DNA of 63,502 bases from Armatimonadia bacterium (GCA_039679385.1 JBDKVB010000178.1:1-63502), one strand, 5' to 3'; shown: positions 51,087 to 60,318, numbered from the stretch's first letter. The notes: generated by a model not told the origin, from the letters alone. Program-made: numbers and translations.

Positions 51087-52586
51087 CTACTGGGCGTCAA
51101 GGCCCAGCTCTTTAGCGACACGCTGCAGCCCCTCACTGGGGGGCCACATCGATATCGCCTGTTTCACCATCCTTCGGCCTTCGTCAACCTCTCCCAACAG
51201 GGCGAGACAGGTGCCCCAGGCCAGCAGGACCTCGGGTTCGTTCTGGCTCTTCTCCCATGCGGCCTGAAGGGGAAGCAACGCCTCCACGGGGCTTGCCCCT
51301 TGCTTGAGCAGGACTACACCGAGTCCCAGATTGGCCGCAGAAGAGGAGTCATCGTAGTTGGTGGCCATGCGGAAGGACTCCTCGGCCGCCTTCCACTGGC
51401 GTTGCTCGGCGTATATGCGCCCTAGCCAGGTGTAAGACCTCCCACTGGGTTTGCGCGTTTTGATCTCCTCTGAGGCGAGGAGCGCCTGCGCCCAGTTGCC
51501 CTCCTGGGCCAGGAATCCGACCATAACCTCCAGCGCCGTCGTGCTCTTGGGGTCAGCATCGGCGGCGGCCCGCAGGTGCTCGTACATGGACTTCTTGTCG
51601 GCCATGGAGAAACACGCAACGGCTGCGAAGGTGAGCGCTTCCGCCTTGAGCGAGGGGATCTGCTCGGACAGCTTGAGGTAGTCGTCGCGACAGGAGGTCA
51701 GCACCCGCCGCTGGGCGTCATCCAGGCTGTCCCAGAGGGGCTTGTCAAGGCCGCCGGACATCTGCGAGGTGAAGAAGGGCATCATCTTGGCTGAGACGGC
51801 ATACTCGGCCAGACGTGGGAAACCCGGGGCCAGCGCAGACGCCTTCTTGAGGATCTCGCTCATTTCCTCGAAGGCCCCAAGACGTTTGAGCCCTGACTTG
51901 GGGTCCGCGCGCAACTCCAGCACCTCGGGCAGCCACTTGGCGATGAACAGCATCACCTGTGGACGGGGATCATCGGGTGCGAGCCGCAGGGCTTCTTTGG
52001 CCTCGGACTCGGCGGCCTCCAGGTGCCCGCGCATGAGCTGGGGCATGTTCAGGCTGTGGGCCATCACCGCGTGCTTGGCGTGCAGGTCGGCTGCCAGCTC
52101 ATGGGGCTTCCACAGCGTCTCGTCCGCCACCATCGCCAGCTCGATCTGGGTGGCTGCATCCTCATCGCGCGACAGGGCGACCAGTACCTCTGCATAGCCG
52201 GTGTGGGCACGAGCATTCTGCGGCTCCGCCTGGAGGAGCTTGTCGTAGCCTTCTGCTGCCTTCTGATAGCTGGTGGCCGCATCGTCATAGCGCCCGAGTT
52301 GCTGCTGCAGGCGAGCCAGTCGCAGCCACAGATCGGGCCGCTCCCCGGCCTTGAGCTCCTCCTGCACCTTTGCGACGTCGCCCTCCGGGTCAAGCGAATC
52401 GGGGATCCGCAGGTCGCTCGTAGCGAAGGTGACGTTGAGGTTCAGCGCGATCTTGGGGAGCTGCAACTCCTGGATCAGCACGCCGGGATCAAGAGCGAAG
52501 GCAGGCGACACGACGGCGGCAAGACATGCCGTCGCCAGGGCCCTCCAGGTAACGCATCGTAGGGAACGGCTACACCGTGCGCCCAA
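51087..52586 (-). CDS. secreted TPR-repeat protein
   Basis: A 499-aa exported protein. An N-terminal signal peptide (SLRCVTWRALATACLAAVVS) precedes a chain of about nine TPR-type helical repeats (for example QLGRYDDAATSYQKAAEGYD, YTWLGRIYAEQRQWKAAEESF). The middle segment is more divergent and has little repeat order. It is likely a periplasmic or surface scaffold. TTG 52586 is chosen as start, because AAGGAG sits 6 nt upstream and it gives a short signal peptide; ATG 52610 has none. It overlaps the upstream oxidoreductase gene by 17 nt. Confidence 0.8.
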   Translation of the reverse strand: MGARCSRSLRCVTWRALATACLAAVVSPAFALDPGVLIQELQLPKIALNLNVTFATSDLRIPDSLDPEGDVAKVQEELKAGERPDLWLRLARLQQQLGRYDDAATSYQKAAEGYDKLLQAEPQNARAHTGYAEVLVALSRDEDAATQIELAMVADETLWKPHELAADLHAKHAVMAHSLNMPQLMRGHLEAAESEAKEALRLAPDDPRPQVMLFIAKWLPEVLELRADPKSGLKRLGAFEEMSEILKKASALAPGFPRLAEYAVSAKMMPFFTSQMSGGLDKPLWDSLDDAQRRVLTSCRDDYLKLSEQIPSLKAEALTFAAVACFSMADKKSMYEHLRAAADADPKSTTALEVMVGFLAQEGNWAQALLASEEIKTRKPSGRSYTWLGRIYAEQRQWKAAEESFRMATNYDDSSSAANLGLGVVLLKQGASPVEALLPLQAAWEKSQNEPEVLLAWGTCLALLGEVDEGRRMVKQAISMWPPSEGLQRVAKELGLDAQ

Positions 52587-54540
52587 TTTGTGCTCCTTCC
52601 CAGATCGCATGATGCAGCGTGCGTGCCTCCACGCAATCGCCGATCGAGTAGACCTGCAGCCCCGGCGGTGCAGCCTCGGGAGCCGGGCCCTGCTGTGAGC
52701 GATGGCCCAGGGCGAGCACCACGGAACCCGCGGGCAAGCTCCTCAGGACGCCCTCGCTTCCCCGGACTGTCACCGTGCCCTCGGCAACGCTCAGCACCTC
52801 GCAGGCTGTATACACCTTTACGCCGAGGTCCGCAAGTTGCCGGGCGACGAAGTGCTGAACTCCAGCAGCCATCCGCGGCCCAACAAGGGGCTCCCTTTCG
52901 AGCAGCGTCACCTCGTGCCCACGTCGCGCCAGATGCAGGGCGGCAAGGCAGCCGGACTCCCCGGCACCAAGGATCGTCACCACGTGCGAGAGGGGCCTCT
53001 GCGGGTTCTGAAGGCAGTCGAGGACATCGACGACCGTGCCTGAGACGCCGCCGACCACGGACTCCCGCGCCGTCGCAGGTCGTGAGCCCGTTGCGATCAC
53101 TACCACGTCGGGAGCTGCCGCGGCAATCGTCTCCCAATCAGCCTTCTGCTGCCAGAGCACCTGCACACCCGAGGCGTCCAGAGCGCCGACCATGCTGCCC
53201 AGGAGATCGGCGAAGGCGCCGCTCCGGTCTGCACAGACCAGGTCGGCGAGACGGCCTCCCAAGGTCGGCCGTTGCTCCCAGAGAGTCACCTCGTGTCCGC
53301 GCCGGGCGGCCACGGCTGCAGCCGTCATCCCGGCCGGTCCGCCGCCGATCACCAGCACCTTGCGCCTCGGCTCGGCAGGTGGCAGGGCATCGTCTTCCCA
53401 CTCCGCCTCGTGACCGGTGGTGGGGTTCGTGACGCACTCGCAGCCGGCTTCAGGATCACGGGCCTTCCCCAGGCATCCCAGGTTGCACTGCACGCAGGTG
53501 ATGATATCGCGCTCTCGGCCCTGGCGCGCTTTGTTGGCCCATTCCGGATCGGCCAGCAGAGCTCGTCCCAGGGCGACGAGGTGGCACTGGCCTGCGCTCA
53601 GGGCTTCCTCGGCCCGCGCAGGAGTGCGCAGGTTGCCGACACCAATCACCGGCACACTGACCACCCGCGCTACGGCGGCGGCGAGAGGCAGCAGATGGCC
53701 CTGTGGCATCAGGAAGGGCGCTGAGGCGTAGGAGGAGGTCTCGCCGATCCCCGCCGAGACGTGGATCGCACAGTAGCCGTAGCCCTGGAGCAGGACGGCC
53801 ACCTGCTGCATCATCTCCGGCGTCATCCCGCCGGGAACGTACTCCTCGGCGGACACCCGACACCACACGGGGAAGTCCTGTCCACAACGCTTGCGGATGG
53901 CGGCGATCACCTCAGCGGCAAAGCGCGTGCGTTTCCGCAGATCGCCACCGTAGGCGTCGGTGCGCCGGTTGAGGTGCGGCGAAAGGAAGGAGCAGCCCAG
54001 GTAGCCGTGGGCCATGTGGACTTCGACCCCATCGAGGCCTGCCTGCCTGGCTCGTCGTGCACCCTCGCCAAAGGCCTCTACTGCCTCGCGGATCTCCCTG
54101 ACCGTCATCTCGCGAGGCAGTCGTCCGTCGCGGCCGGTCGGGACGGCCGAGGGCGAAAGCGTCTCCTGGCCGATGACCTGCACACTCGCCTGGCGTCCAC
54201 CGTGCTGAAGCTGCAGCGCGATTCGGCCACCGGCCTCATGTACGGCATCGGCGAGGCGGCGGAAGCCGTCGATGTAGGTGTCATCGAGGATTGCCAGCAT
54301 TCGCGGAGCCGTCAGCCCCAGCGGGTGGACCGCCGTGTGCTCGACGATGTTCAGCCCTGTGCCGCCGCGCGCACGCGCCACATGATAGGCGATCAGCCGA
54401 TCCGTCACGCGGTGCTGAAGGTCCGCGTAATGGGTCCCCATCGGCGCCATGACGATGCGGTTCGGCAACTCCAGGCCGCCCAGGGAAAGGGGAGAGAAGA
54501 GTCTGGGATAGCGCATAGGCTCCGGGACCTTCGTGATCAT
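52570..54540 (-). CDS. NADH:flavin oxidoreductase/2,4-dienoyl-CoA reductase-like FMN-FAD-FeS protein
   Basis: A 656-aa multidomain flavoenzyme. Residues 1-340 are an Old Yellow Enzyme barrel (LELPNRIVMAPMGTHYAD, HGYLGCSFLSPHLNRRTDAYGG). A 4Fe-4S site follows with CVQCNLGCLG and a later CECV. The C-terminal half binds FAD and NAD(P)H (VLVIGGGPAGMTAAAVAARR, VTILGAGESGCLAALHLARRG). Similar proteins reduce enoyl-CoA, bile-acid intermediates or trimethylamine; a flavin enoate reductase role is likely, with the substrate open. Start 54540 has no ribosome site; ATG 54516 gives a normal family N-terminus with a close GGAG. Confidence 0.9.
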   Translation of the reverse strand: MITKVPEPMRYPRLFSPLSLGGLELPNRIVMAPMGTHYADLQHRVTDRLIAYHVARARGGTGLNIVEHTAVHPLGLTAPRMLAILDDTYIDGFRRLADAVHEAGGRIALQLQHGGRQASVQVIGQETLSPSAVPTGRDGRLPREMTVREIREAVEAFGEGARRARQAGLDGVEVHMAHGYLGCSFLSPHLNRRTDAYGGDLRKRTRFAAEVIAAIRKRCGQDFPVWCRVSAEEYVPGGMTPEMMQQVAVLLQGYGYCAIHVSAGIGETSSYASAPFLMPQGHLLPLAAAVARVVSVPVIGVGNLRTPARAEEALSAGQCHLVALGRALLADPEWANKARQGRERDIITCVQCNLGCLGKARDPEAGCECVTNPTTGHEAEWEDDALPPAEPRRKVLVIGGGPAGMTAAAVAARRGHEVTLWEQRPTLGGRLADLVCADRSGAFADLLGSMVGALDASGVQVLWQQKADWETIAAAAPDVVVIATGSRPATARESVVGGVSGTVVDVLDCLQNPQRPLSHVVTILGAGESGCLAALHLARRGHEVTLLEREPLVGPRMAAGVQHFVARQLADLGVKVYTACEVLSVAEGTVTVRGSEGVLRSLPAGSVVLALGHRSQQGPAPEAAPPGLQVYSIGDCVEARTLHHAIWEGAQIGRTV

Positions 54541-54723
54541 GCAAATCCACTACTGGACTGTTCGCCGCTACCGTGCCTTTGCCCTCCGTCTCGGCGCTTG
54601 TGGCAGGAGTCGCCTCCTACACCCCGAATCCTTCCAAGGGTCCTGCCTGGCCTAGTGACGAGCCGGGAGGCCGTCACAGGGGATGCAGCCGGGTAGGTTT
54701 TGACCTGGAAAGGATGATGGTGG

Positions 54724-55593
54724 ATGCGTGTCTCGGTAGGTGTGTTGGTCTGTCTTCTGCTCCTGGTCGTGTCCTGCTGGTCCTTTTGCGCGGAGGAAAC
54801 AGCCACTCTATCGTCTTCGAACGAGACCGCACTGGAGAAGCTGCCGACCGTCTCGCCCAAACTGCCGAGCGAAACGAAACTGGTTCTGCCGGAGCTCAGC
54901 AACCTGGTTCTGGCGGCCGACCGGGCGGCAATCCCGGGCACGATTCGACGTCTCCCCGATGCCGCCGGGGCGATTGCCCCCTGGTTCGTACGACCTCGCG
55001 CCGCTAGTCTGCATAGCTTCTGCATCGGGCGCTGGCTGTGGGATCCGCCGGCCGCCCGACGAAGGATCCTCTACTACTGCGACTCGAACGACCGGCGCAT
55101 CTTCTTCTCCGTGGGCCCCGGTCACGAGGCGGTTCTCGGCGTCCACAGAACCCTGGTGCGTGAGGTCTGCTTCGGCCCGGGGAACCAGTTGTACTTCTCC
55201 GAGGCCAGTGGCGCCCAGGCCGACGGCAAGGTCTTCCGCATCGTCCCCGGGGCCGGAGTGGTCCTGTATGCCACGGTCAGCATCGGGCGCATCGGCGGGT
55301 TCTGGTCGGGCAACTTCGGCTTCGATCGATCCGGCATGATGTACGTGTCAAACGGCAACCTCGCTGCTTCGGCTCTGTGGCGGTACCCAATCGGAGCCAT
55401 GCCGGTTCCGCTGTTCCGGCACCCCAACCTGAGTGGGTTCTTCGTCCGCCAGGGCGCTGAGGCGATGCGAGGGGTGTTCTTCAGCGACCTGACCAACGTG
55501 GTGAACTACCGGGTGATTGGTGGGGCGGGTGCGCCGGCTCACTACCCCGGCCCTGCGCGTTGCGAGTTCTGTGACGTCTGGGTGCCGTCCTAG
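54724..55593 (+). CDS. secreted NHL/SMP-30-like protein of unknown function
   Basis: A 289-aa protein with a signal peptide (GVLVCLLLLVVSCWSFC). The C-terminal 190 residues contain strands of the form VREVCFGPGNQLYFSEASG and GNFGFDRSGMMYVSNGNL, the pattern of NHL or gluconolactonase-like propeller blades. The blade count is small for a full propeller, so it may be a fragment or a distinct fold. No catalytic motif is visible. ATG 54724 has AAAGGA upstream. It is divergent from the OYE-like gene and followed, after 160 nt, by a Gfo/Idh/MocA gene. Confidence 0.65.
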   Translation: MRVSVGVLVCLLLLVVSCWSFCAEETATLSSSNETALEKLPTVSPKLPSETKLVLPELSNLVLAADRAAIPGTIRRLPDAAGAIAPWFVRPRAASLHSFCIGRWLWDPPAARRRILYYCDSNDRRIFFSVGPGHEAVLGVHRTLVREVCFGPGNQLYFSEASGAQADGKVFRIVPGAGVVLYATVSIGRIGGFWSGNFGFDRSGMMYVSNGNLAASALWRYPIGAMPVPLFRHPNLSGFFVRQGAEAMRGVFFSDLTNVVNYRVIGGAGAPAHYPGPARCEFCDVWVPS

Positions 55594-55754
55594 ATTGAGG
55601 AGGAAGGCGAGGCACAGCGGCCTTGTTCCGCACGAGGCCGGCAGGCTGTGGCCCGCGAGGAAGGACTTGGCGTCTGGAGAGCGAAATAGCTTCGCTCATC
55701 AGTGCGAAGACCTGCCGGCGCGGGCCGGCATCGACACCTCAGGGAGGTTTGGGC

Positions 55755-56846
55755 ATGGCCAAGAAGATCAAGGCCGCTGTGATCGGCGCCGGCGTCGGCA
55801 AGTACCACATCGAGGGCTACCAGTCGCATCCGGGCTGCGAGCTCGTGGCGCTGTCTGATATCAACAAAGCCGCTCTCGACGACACCTGCTGCAAGTTCGG
55901 CATCTCCAAGGGCTACACAGATTACAAGGAGATGCTGGCCGACCCGGAGATCGACTGTGTGAGCGTCTGCCTGCCGAATGCGCTGCACAAGTCCGTGGTC
56001 ATCGACTGTCTCGAGGCCGGCAAGAATGTGCTGTGCGAGAAGCCACTGGCACGCGACGCCAAAGAGGGCGCCAAGATGGTTGCGGCGGCCGAGAAGGCCG
56101 GCAAGAAGTTCATGATCCAGTTCAACAACCGCTACCGGCCGGAGGCCCAGTTGCTCAAGAAGTACGTGCAGCAAGACGAGCTGGGCAAGCTGTACTTCGC
56201 GCGCTGCGGCTGGATTCGGCGCAATGGCATTCCCGGATGGGGCGGCTGGTTCACGAACCGCGACCTCGCCGGCGGCGGCCCGCTCATCGACCTGGCTGTG
56301 CACATGCTCGACCTGACCATGTGGCTGATGGGCAACCCCGAGCCGGTCACCGTCCTTGCCTCGACCTACTCGGCCTTCGGCCCGAAGATGGAAGCGCTGG
56401 GTCCCTGGGGCACTCCCAACCTCAAGGGCAAGTTCAACGTCGAGGACATGGCTGTGGCCATGATCAAGTTCGCCGGCGGCCAGACCATCTCGCTGGAGGC
56501 CTCCTGGGCCTCGCGCTGCAAGCGTGAGTGGGTCTACTCGACCCTCATGGGCGACAAGGCCGGTGCGAGCCTGGAGCGCGTCTTCGGCTTCGACGGCGTG
56601 GACGACACCTCGATCGACACGCTGGAGCTGTACACGCAGGAGAACGGCGTCCCGGTCAACCGTGAGCTGATCGTGCAGCCTGATCCGGCCATGGGTCGCC
56701 ACTCCGCAGTGAGCCACTTCGTGGACTGCCTGCTCGACGATTCCGTCGAGATGATCTCCCCGGCGACCGACGGCCTGCGCATCATGAAGATCCTGGATGC
56801 CGCCTACAAGTCGGCGGAGACCGGCAAGGCCGTCAACATCAAGTAG
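55755..56846 (+). CDS. Gfo/Idh/MocA family oxidoreductase
   Basis: A 363-aa NAD(P)-dependent sugar dehydrogenase-like enzyme. The Rossmann loop is VIGAGVGKYHIEGY. The signature NVLCEKPLARDAKEG carries the catalytic Lys. The C-terminal domain shows GGGPLIDLAVHMLDLTMWLMG with the conserved Asp and His. The frame is open upstream to 55623, but ATG 55755 has AGGGAGG about 7 nt upstream and begins family sequence. A strong terminator follows at 56878-56906. Substrate is unknown. Confidence 0.92.
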   Translation: MAKKIKAAVIGAGVGKYHIEGYQSHPGCELVALSDINKAALDDTCCKFGISKGYTDYKEMLADPEIDCVSVCLPNALHKSVVIDCLEAGKNVLCEKPLARDAKEGAKMVAAAEKAGKKFMIQFNNRYRPEAQLLKKYVQQDELGKLYFARCGWIRRNGIPGWGGWFTNRDLAGGGPLIDLAVHMLDLTMWLMGNPEPVTVLASTYSAFGPKMEALGPWGTPNLKGKFNVEDMAVAMIKFAGGQTISLEASWASRCKREWVYSTLMGDKAGASLERVFGFDGVDDTSIDTLELYTQENGVPVNRELIVQPDPAMGRHSAVSHFVDCLLDDSVEMISPATDGLRIMKILDAAYKSAETGKAVNIK

Positions 56847-56877
56847 GTTGCAGGACCGACTGAACCGGAGCGAACAG

Positions 56878-56906
56878 AAGGGCCGAGGCAGATGCCTCGG
56901 CCCTTT
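56878..56906. terminator. bidirectional terminator
   Basis: GGGCCGAGGC (56880-56889) pairs with GCCTCGGCCC (56894-56903) around AGAT. It is flanked by AA and TTT. It lies between convergent genes ending at 56846 and 56939. Confidence 0.8.
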
Positions 56907-56938
56907 GACTCACCTTTAGGTTCGGCGGAACGAGCCGT

Positions 56939-58081
56939 CTACTTCCCCTTCGCGGCCTTCAGTACTGTGGCCGCGTCCGCATACCCCTTCAGGAACTCAT
57001 ACAGGGTCTTGCCGTCTTCGCCCATCGCGGCGGAGTCCGCTTCCGCCGTTTCTTCCTTCGTATCGAGGCGCTTCAGGAGGGCGGCGGAGGGTACCAGCCA
57101 CGCGCTCTTGGACTTCTCGGCAAGCAGAACCACGTACTGCGCGCTCTTCACTCGAGTCACCGGGAGGTTCCACACCAGGGCCTCGCTGGCTTTGTCCTCT
57201 TCGGCCCGGTAGACCTGGACCGAGTACAACTGTCTGGCGCCTGTGCCCGTCGCGAGCAGATCGAAGGGAGCCTCCTTCGCCTCAGGCAGGTACACCGCAA
57301 GACCCGCTCCCTTGAGGAACGCAACAGCCGAGTCGACCGCTCCCTCTGCGGGTCTCGGGGTCGCGGCAGACGGAGTCGGTTCGGCGGGAGTGCTGAACTG
57401 TGGCTTCGCGGCGGGTTCCGGAACGGGCCCCTGCTCAGGTGACGCCGGAGCCGGGACCTCTACTGTCGGCCTGGCAGCCGGAGCAGTGCCCTTCGGCGCT
57501 GTGTACTGGCCGGAGAAGGCGCTGCTGTGAACCAGAGTCTTGAAGGCTGCGTCGATCGCGACCTTGGCGGGCTCGGGGCAGGCCATGACGTAGTAGACCA
57601 GATCGGTGCCGGTGGAGTCGGCCCAGTAGTTGCGTGTGACGGCCAGCTCCATGTAGGTCAGGGTGCCGGCCAGCGCCTCATCGAGGAAGTTGCGGATGCC
57701 CCAGCCGGCCCCGTCGCCGACCATCGCGAACTTCACGGCAGGACGTCCGGCGATGGTGAAGCCCTCATAGCGATTGTAGGCGATCTCCTCTGCACCGAGC
57801 GCGTCCTGGAAGGAGTCGGCGAGACTGGAGAGCAGGAACTGGCCCTGCGAGCGACTGCCGAGGACATACAGGACGGCCGTGCCGCCGTCGGTCTGCTTCT
57901 CCCAGCCTGCGAGGAGACCGGCGCCGAAGTTGGCGACCTTGCGGGTGGGGCTGAGGGGCTTCCATCCCTCAGGGGCTTTGACGGTGAGCAGGTAGTCGGC
58001 GAGGGTAGCCGCCTCGGTAGCGATAGCGAGACAGAGGAAAAGTATGACGAGTGCAGAGACCAGGGACGTCATGCGCCGCAT
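56939..58081 (-). CDS. secreted two-domain protein; C-terminus resembles a decayed PD-(D/E)XK domain
   Basis: A 380-aa exported protein. A signal peptide (MTSLVSALVILFLCLAIATE) precedes a 165-residue domain (LADYLLTVKAPEGWKPLSP, RPAVKFAMVGDGAGWGIRNFL) of no firm family. A 60-residue Pro/Ala/Glu linker follows. The last domain carries PFDLLATGTGARQLYSVQVY, QYVVLLAEKSKSAWLVPSAAL. This order recalls PDDEXK nucleases of the intron-endonuclease type (PYDLI...YRVQVK...YLVP), but the Lys of the QVK motif is Tyr. I would not call it a nuclease. ATG 58081 has GGAGGAG 7 nt upstream. Confidence 0.6.
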   Translation of the reverse strand: MRRMTSLVSALVILFLCLAIATEAATLADYLLTVKAPEGWKPLSPTRKVANFGAGLLAGWEKQTDGGTAVLYVLGSRSQGQFLLSSLADSFQDALGAEEIAYNRYEGFTIAGRPAVKFAMVGDGAGWGIRNFLDEALAGTLTYMELAVTRNYWADSTGTDLVYYVMACPEPAKVAIDAAFKTLVHSSAFSGQYTAPKGTAPAARPTVEVPAPASPEQGPVPEPAAKPQFSTPAEPTPSAATPRPAEGAVDSAVAFLKGAGLAVYLPEAKEAPFDLLATGTGARQLYSVQVYRAEEDKASEALVWNLPVTRVKSAQYVVLLAEKSKSAWLVPSAALLKRLDTKEETAEADSAAMGEDGKTLYEFLKGYADAATVLKAAKGK

Positions 58082-58178
58082 GGTAGAGCTCCTCCCGGGT
58101 GGCATACGACGCGCGCCCTCCGAAGAGGGCGCGCGCTGTCAGGCGGTTCGTCAGGCATCAGCGGCAGTGCAAGGACGG

Positions 58179-58703
58179 CTACGGATCGACCCAGTGGTAA
58201 CCCTTGTGCACGAAGACTTCCTTGGTGTGGTACTTGGTCGCCGGGCTGACGGCAGTGTACTGGGTGATGAAGTAGCTCCAGAAGGTCCAGCCGTCATTGG
58301 TGCGGCCGATGAAGCGTTCATGGCTGTCCTGCTTGGCGTTGGTGGCGGAGTTCGGGTTGGCCCGAACGCGGAGGGACAGCGGCAGCGCACCCTGGTTGTA
58401 GATGAACGCGCGCTTGCACATCGGGATCGTGACGTCGCGGACCATGGTCTCTACATTGGCCGGAGCCGGCAGAGCACCATTGGCAGCGAGAGACTGCGGC
58501 ACGACTAGCTTCATGAACTTGTCAATATTCGGCTTGGTGCCATCGGCGAGAAGGACTTGGACTACGTCCTGGCTCACGTGTGCAGATACTTGAACAGTTG
58601 CGAGCTGCAGCGGGTAGTCGGTCACGACCGCTGAAGTGGCGCCCTGAGCGAAAGCAAACGACACAGACAGCAGCGCGACCAGGACTGGCACGGTCACTTT
58701 CAT
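58179..58703 (-). CDS. small secreted protein of unknown function
   Basis: A 174-aa exported protein with a signal peptide (MKVTVPVLVALLSVSFAFAQ). The mature part is Ala/Val-rich, with few cysteines (one, in IPMCKRAF) and an aromatic C-terminus (DGWTFWSYFITQYTA, HKGYHWVDP). I do not recognise a family. ATG 58703 has AGGGAGG about 10 nt upstream. A perfect promoter lies at 58832-58860, so it is probably well expressed. The next gene on the same strand (56939-58081) starts 97 nt after its stop. Confidence 0.7.
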   Translation of the reverse strand: MKVTVPVLVALLSVSFAFAQGATSAVVTDYPLQLATVQVSAHVSQDVVQVLLADGTKPNIDKFMKLVVPQSLAANGALPAPANVETMVRDVTIPMCKRAFIYNQGALPLSLRVRANPNSATNAKQDSHERFIGRTNDGWTFWSYFITQYTAVSPATKYHTKEVFVHKGYHWVDP

Positions 58704-59064
58704 GAATCCGATCCTCCCTAGGTGTGTTTGGGTCCTTGCCAGGATGAGACTCGCAGCAGGCCTGTACACAGCTTCTACGCCAATCGGTGCGACCGCCAAC
58801 GCCCGACAGCACGGCTGTCATGAACGCCGGAATGATAGTCAATGGCGTCACCGTTGTCAAGGTTACCTGCTTGTTGAGGCTCCTCCACGACCGGCGGCCT
58901 TGATGTCGCCTCGCTTCCTGCTTTGTGAGTCGGCCTAGCGTCTGATGAGGCTACTTTGAGGCGTCTCAGCCACGTTGCCCGTGTCCTGCCAATTGCCCCT
59001 TCCCTCCTTCTCGCGCCGCCGCTATCATAGGGGTTATCTGAGATTCGGGAGTTGAGCTAGCAAC
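58704..59064. other. divergent intergenic region with two promoters
   Basis: This 361-bp gap carries a strong minus-strand promoter (58832-58860) for the small secreted protein. On the plus strand a TATCAT box at 59023-59028 lies 36 nt before the M20 gene, without a matched -35 box. The central 150 bp hold no recognisable element. Confidence 0.6.
58832..58860 (-). promoter_or_regulatory. strong primary-sigma promoter of the small secreted protein
   Basis: On the minus strand TTGACA (58860-58855), exactly 17 bp, then TATCAT (58837-58832). Transcription should begin near 58825, leaving a 120-nt leader before ATG 58703. Confidence 0.85.
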
Positions 59065-60318
59065 ATGACGGACTTGAGATTCGCCGAGGTGCAACGTGCT
59101 CTTGAGGACCAGCAGGACAAGGTCACCAGTCTGCTCTGCGACCTGGTTCGCGTGCCCTCAACAGTCGGAGGCGAGGCTCCAGCGATGGAGTTGCTCGCGG
59201 AGCGACTCCAGGGCCTGGCCGATGTAGTGGAGTTCGTGCCCGTCACCGAGGACCTGCGCAAAGACCCGGACTTCTCCTATCCGGTTGCCGGGCTACACTA
59301 CGGTGACCGCCCGAACCTGCGGGTAGTCAAGAAGGGGTCGGGCAAGGGCAAGTCGCTGCTGTTCAACACCCACCTGGACGTAGTGCCGCCTTCCTCGATG
59401 CAGCAGCGCCCCTTCGACCCGCAGCTGGTTGATGGCAAGATCTACGGTCGTGGCGCCTGCGACGCCAAGGGACAAGTGGCCTGCGCCTATGGCCTGCTCG
59501 CAGCGCTGGATGCCCTGAACATCACCTTGGCCGGTGATCTCATCTTCCACTTCGTGATTGAGGAGGAGGTCGGCGGCAACGGTACCGTCGCGATGGTGCG
59601 GCACGGGGATACCGCAGATGGCTGCGTGGTGCTCGAGCCCTCCGACTTCGTGATCCTGCCGCAGATCCGCGGCGCCGTGTGGTTCGAGACCACCATCTAC
59701 GGCCAGTCGGGGCACAGTGGCAAGCCCGGCGGCACGGTCAGCGCACTGCTCAAGTCCATCGTGGCCATCGACGCCTTCACGCGCTACCACGACGAATGCC
59801 TTGAGCAGTCGCGCGGCAAGTACCCGCTCTTCGATCAGTTCGAGAACCCCGCGCCCTTGACCGTGGGGCAGCTTGAAGCAGGTGACTGGCCGGCCCAGGC
59901 TCCGCAGAAGGCGGTGCTCAAGGGTGTGCTGGGGATCCTCCCGGACCGCACCAAGGAGCAGGTCATGGAGCAGATGCGCCAGGCGCTGCGGGAGGCCGGC
60001 GACGAGTGGCTGGCCGAGCACTTCGAGATGGACTTCACCTACCGGCATGACGCCTCGGTGATCGCCCCGGACCATCCGCTGGTGCAGTCACTCGAGCAAG
60101 CCTGCCGTCACTGCGACCAGGAGCCCTCCGTCTCGGCCATGACCGCCTCCTGCGATGCCTGGATGTACAATAATCAGCTGAAGATCCCCTCACTGGTCTT
60201 CGGCCCGGGGAGCCTGACCGTGGCGCACAGTGACCAGGAACACATCGCCGTGAGCGACGTGTTGAAGGGGTCAGGCATCCTGACGGCGCTGGTAAGTGAC
60301 TGGTGCGGCCTCGCCTGA
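59065..60318 (+). CDS. M20-family peptidase (ArgE/DapE/ACY1 type)
   Basis: A 417-aa di-zinc amidohydrolase. Metal ligands and catalytic residues are in order: FNTHLDVVPP, GRGACDAKGQVAC, IEEEVGGNGT, VLEPSD and, near the end, LTVAHSDQEHIAVSD. The lid domain starts at GAVWFETTIYGQSGHSGKPG. It resembles acetylornithine or succinyl-diaminopimelate deacylases, but such proteins also include dipeptidases, so I do not name a substrate. ATG 59065 has GGGAG at an unusual distance of about 13 nt. A class III cyclase-like gene follows after 90 nt. Confidence 0.9.
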   Translation: MTDLRFAEVQRALEDQQDKVTSLLCDLVRVPSTVGGEAPAMELLAERLQGLADVVEFVPVTEDLRKDPDFSYPVAGLHYGDRPNLRVVKKGSGKGKSLLFNTHLDVVPPSSMQQRPFDPQLVDGKIYGRGACDAKGQVACAYGLLAALDALNITLAGDLIFHFVIEEEVGGNGTVAMVRHGDTADGCVVLEPSDFVILPQIRGAVWFETTIYGQSGHSGKPGGTVSALLKSIVAIDAFTRYHDECLEQSRGKYPLFDQFENPAPLTVGQLEAGDWPAQAPQKAVLKGVLGILPDRTKEQVMEQMRQALREAGDEWLAEHFEMDFTYRHDASVIAPDHPLVQSLEQACRHCDQEPSVSAMTASCDAWMYNNQLKIPSLVFGPGSLTVAHSDQEHIAVSDVLKGSGILTALVSDWCGLA

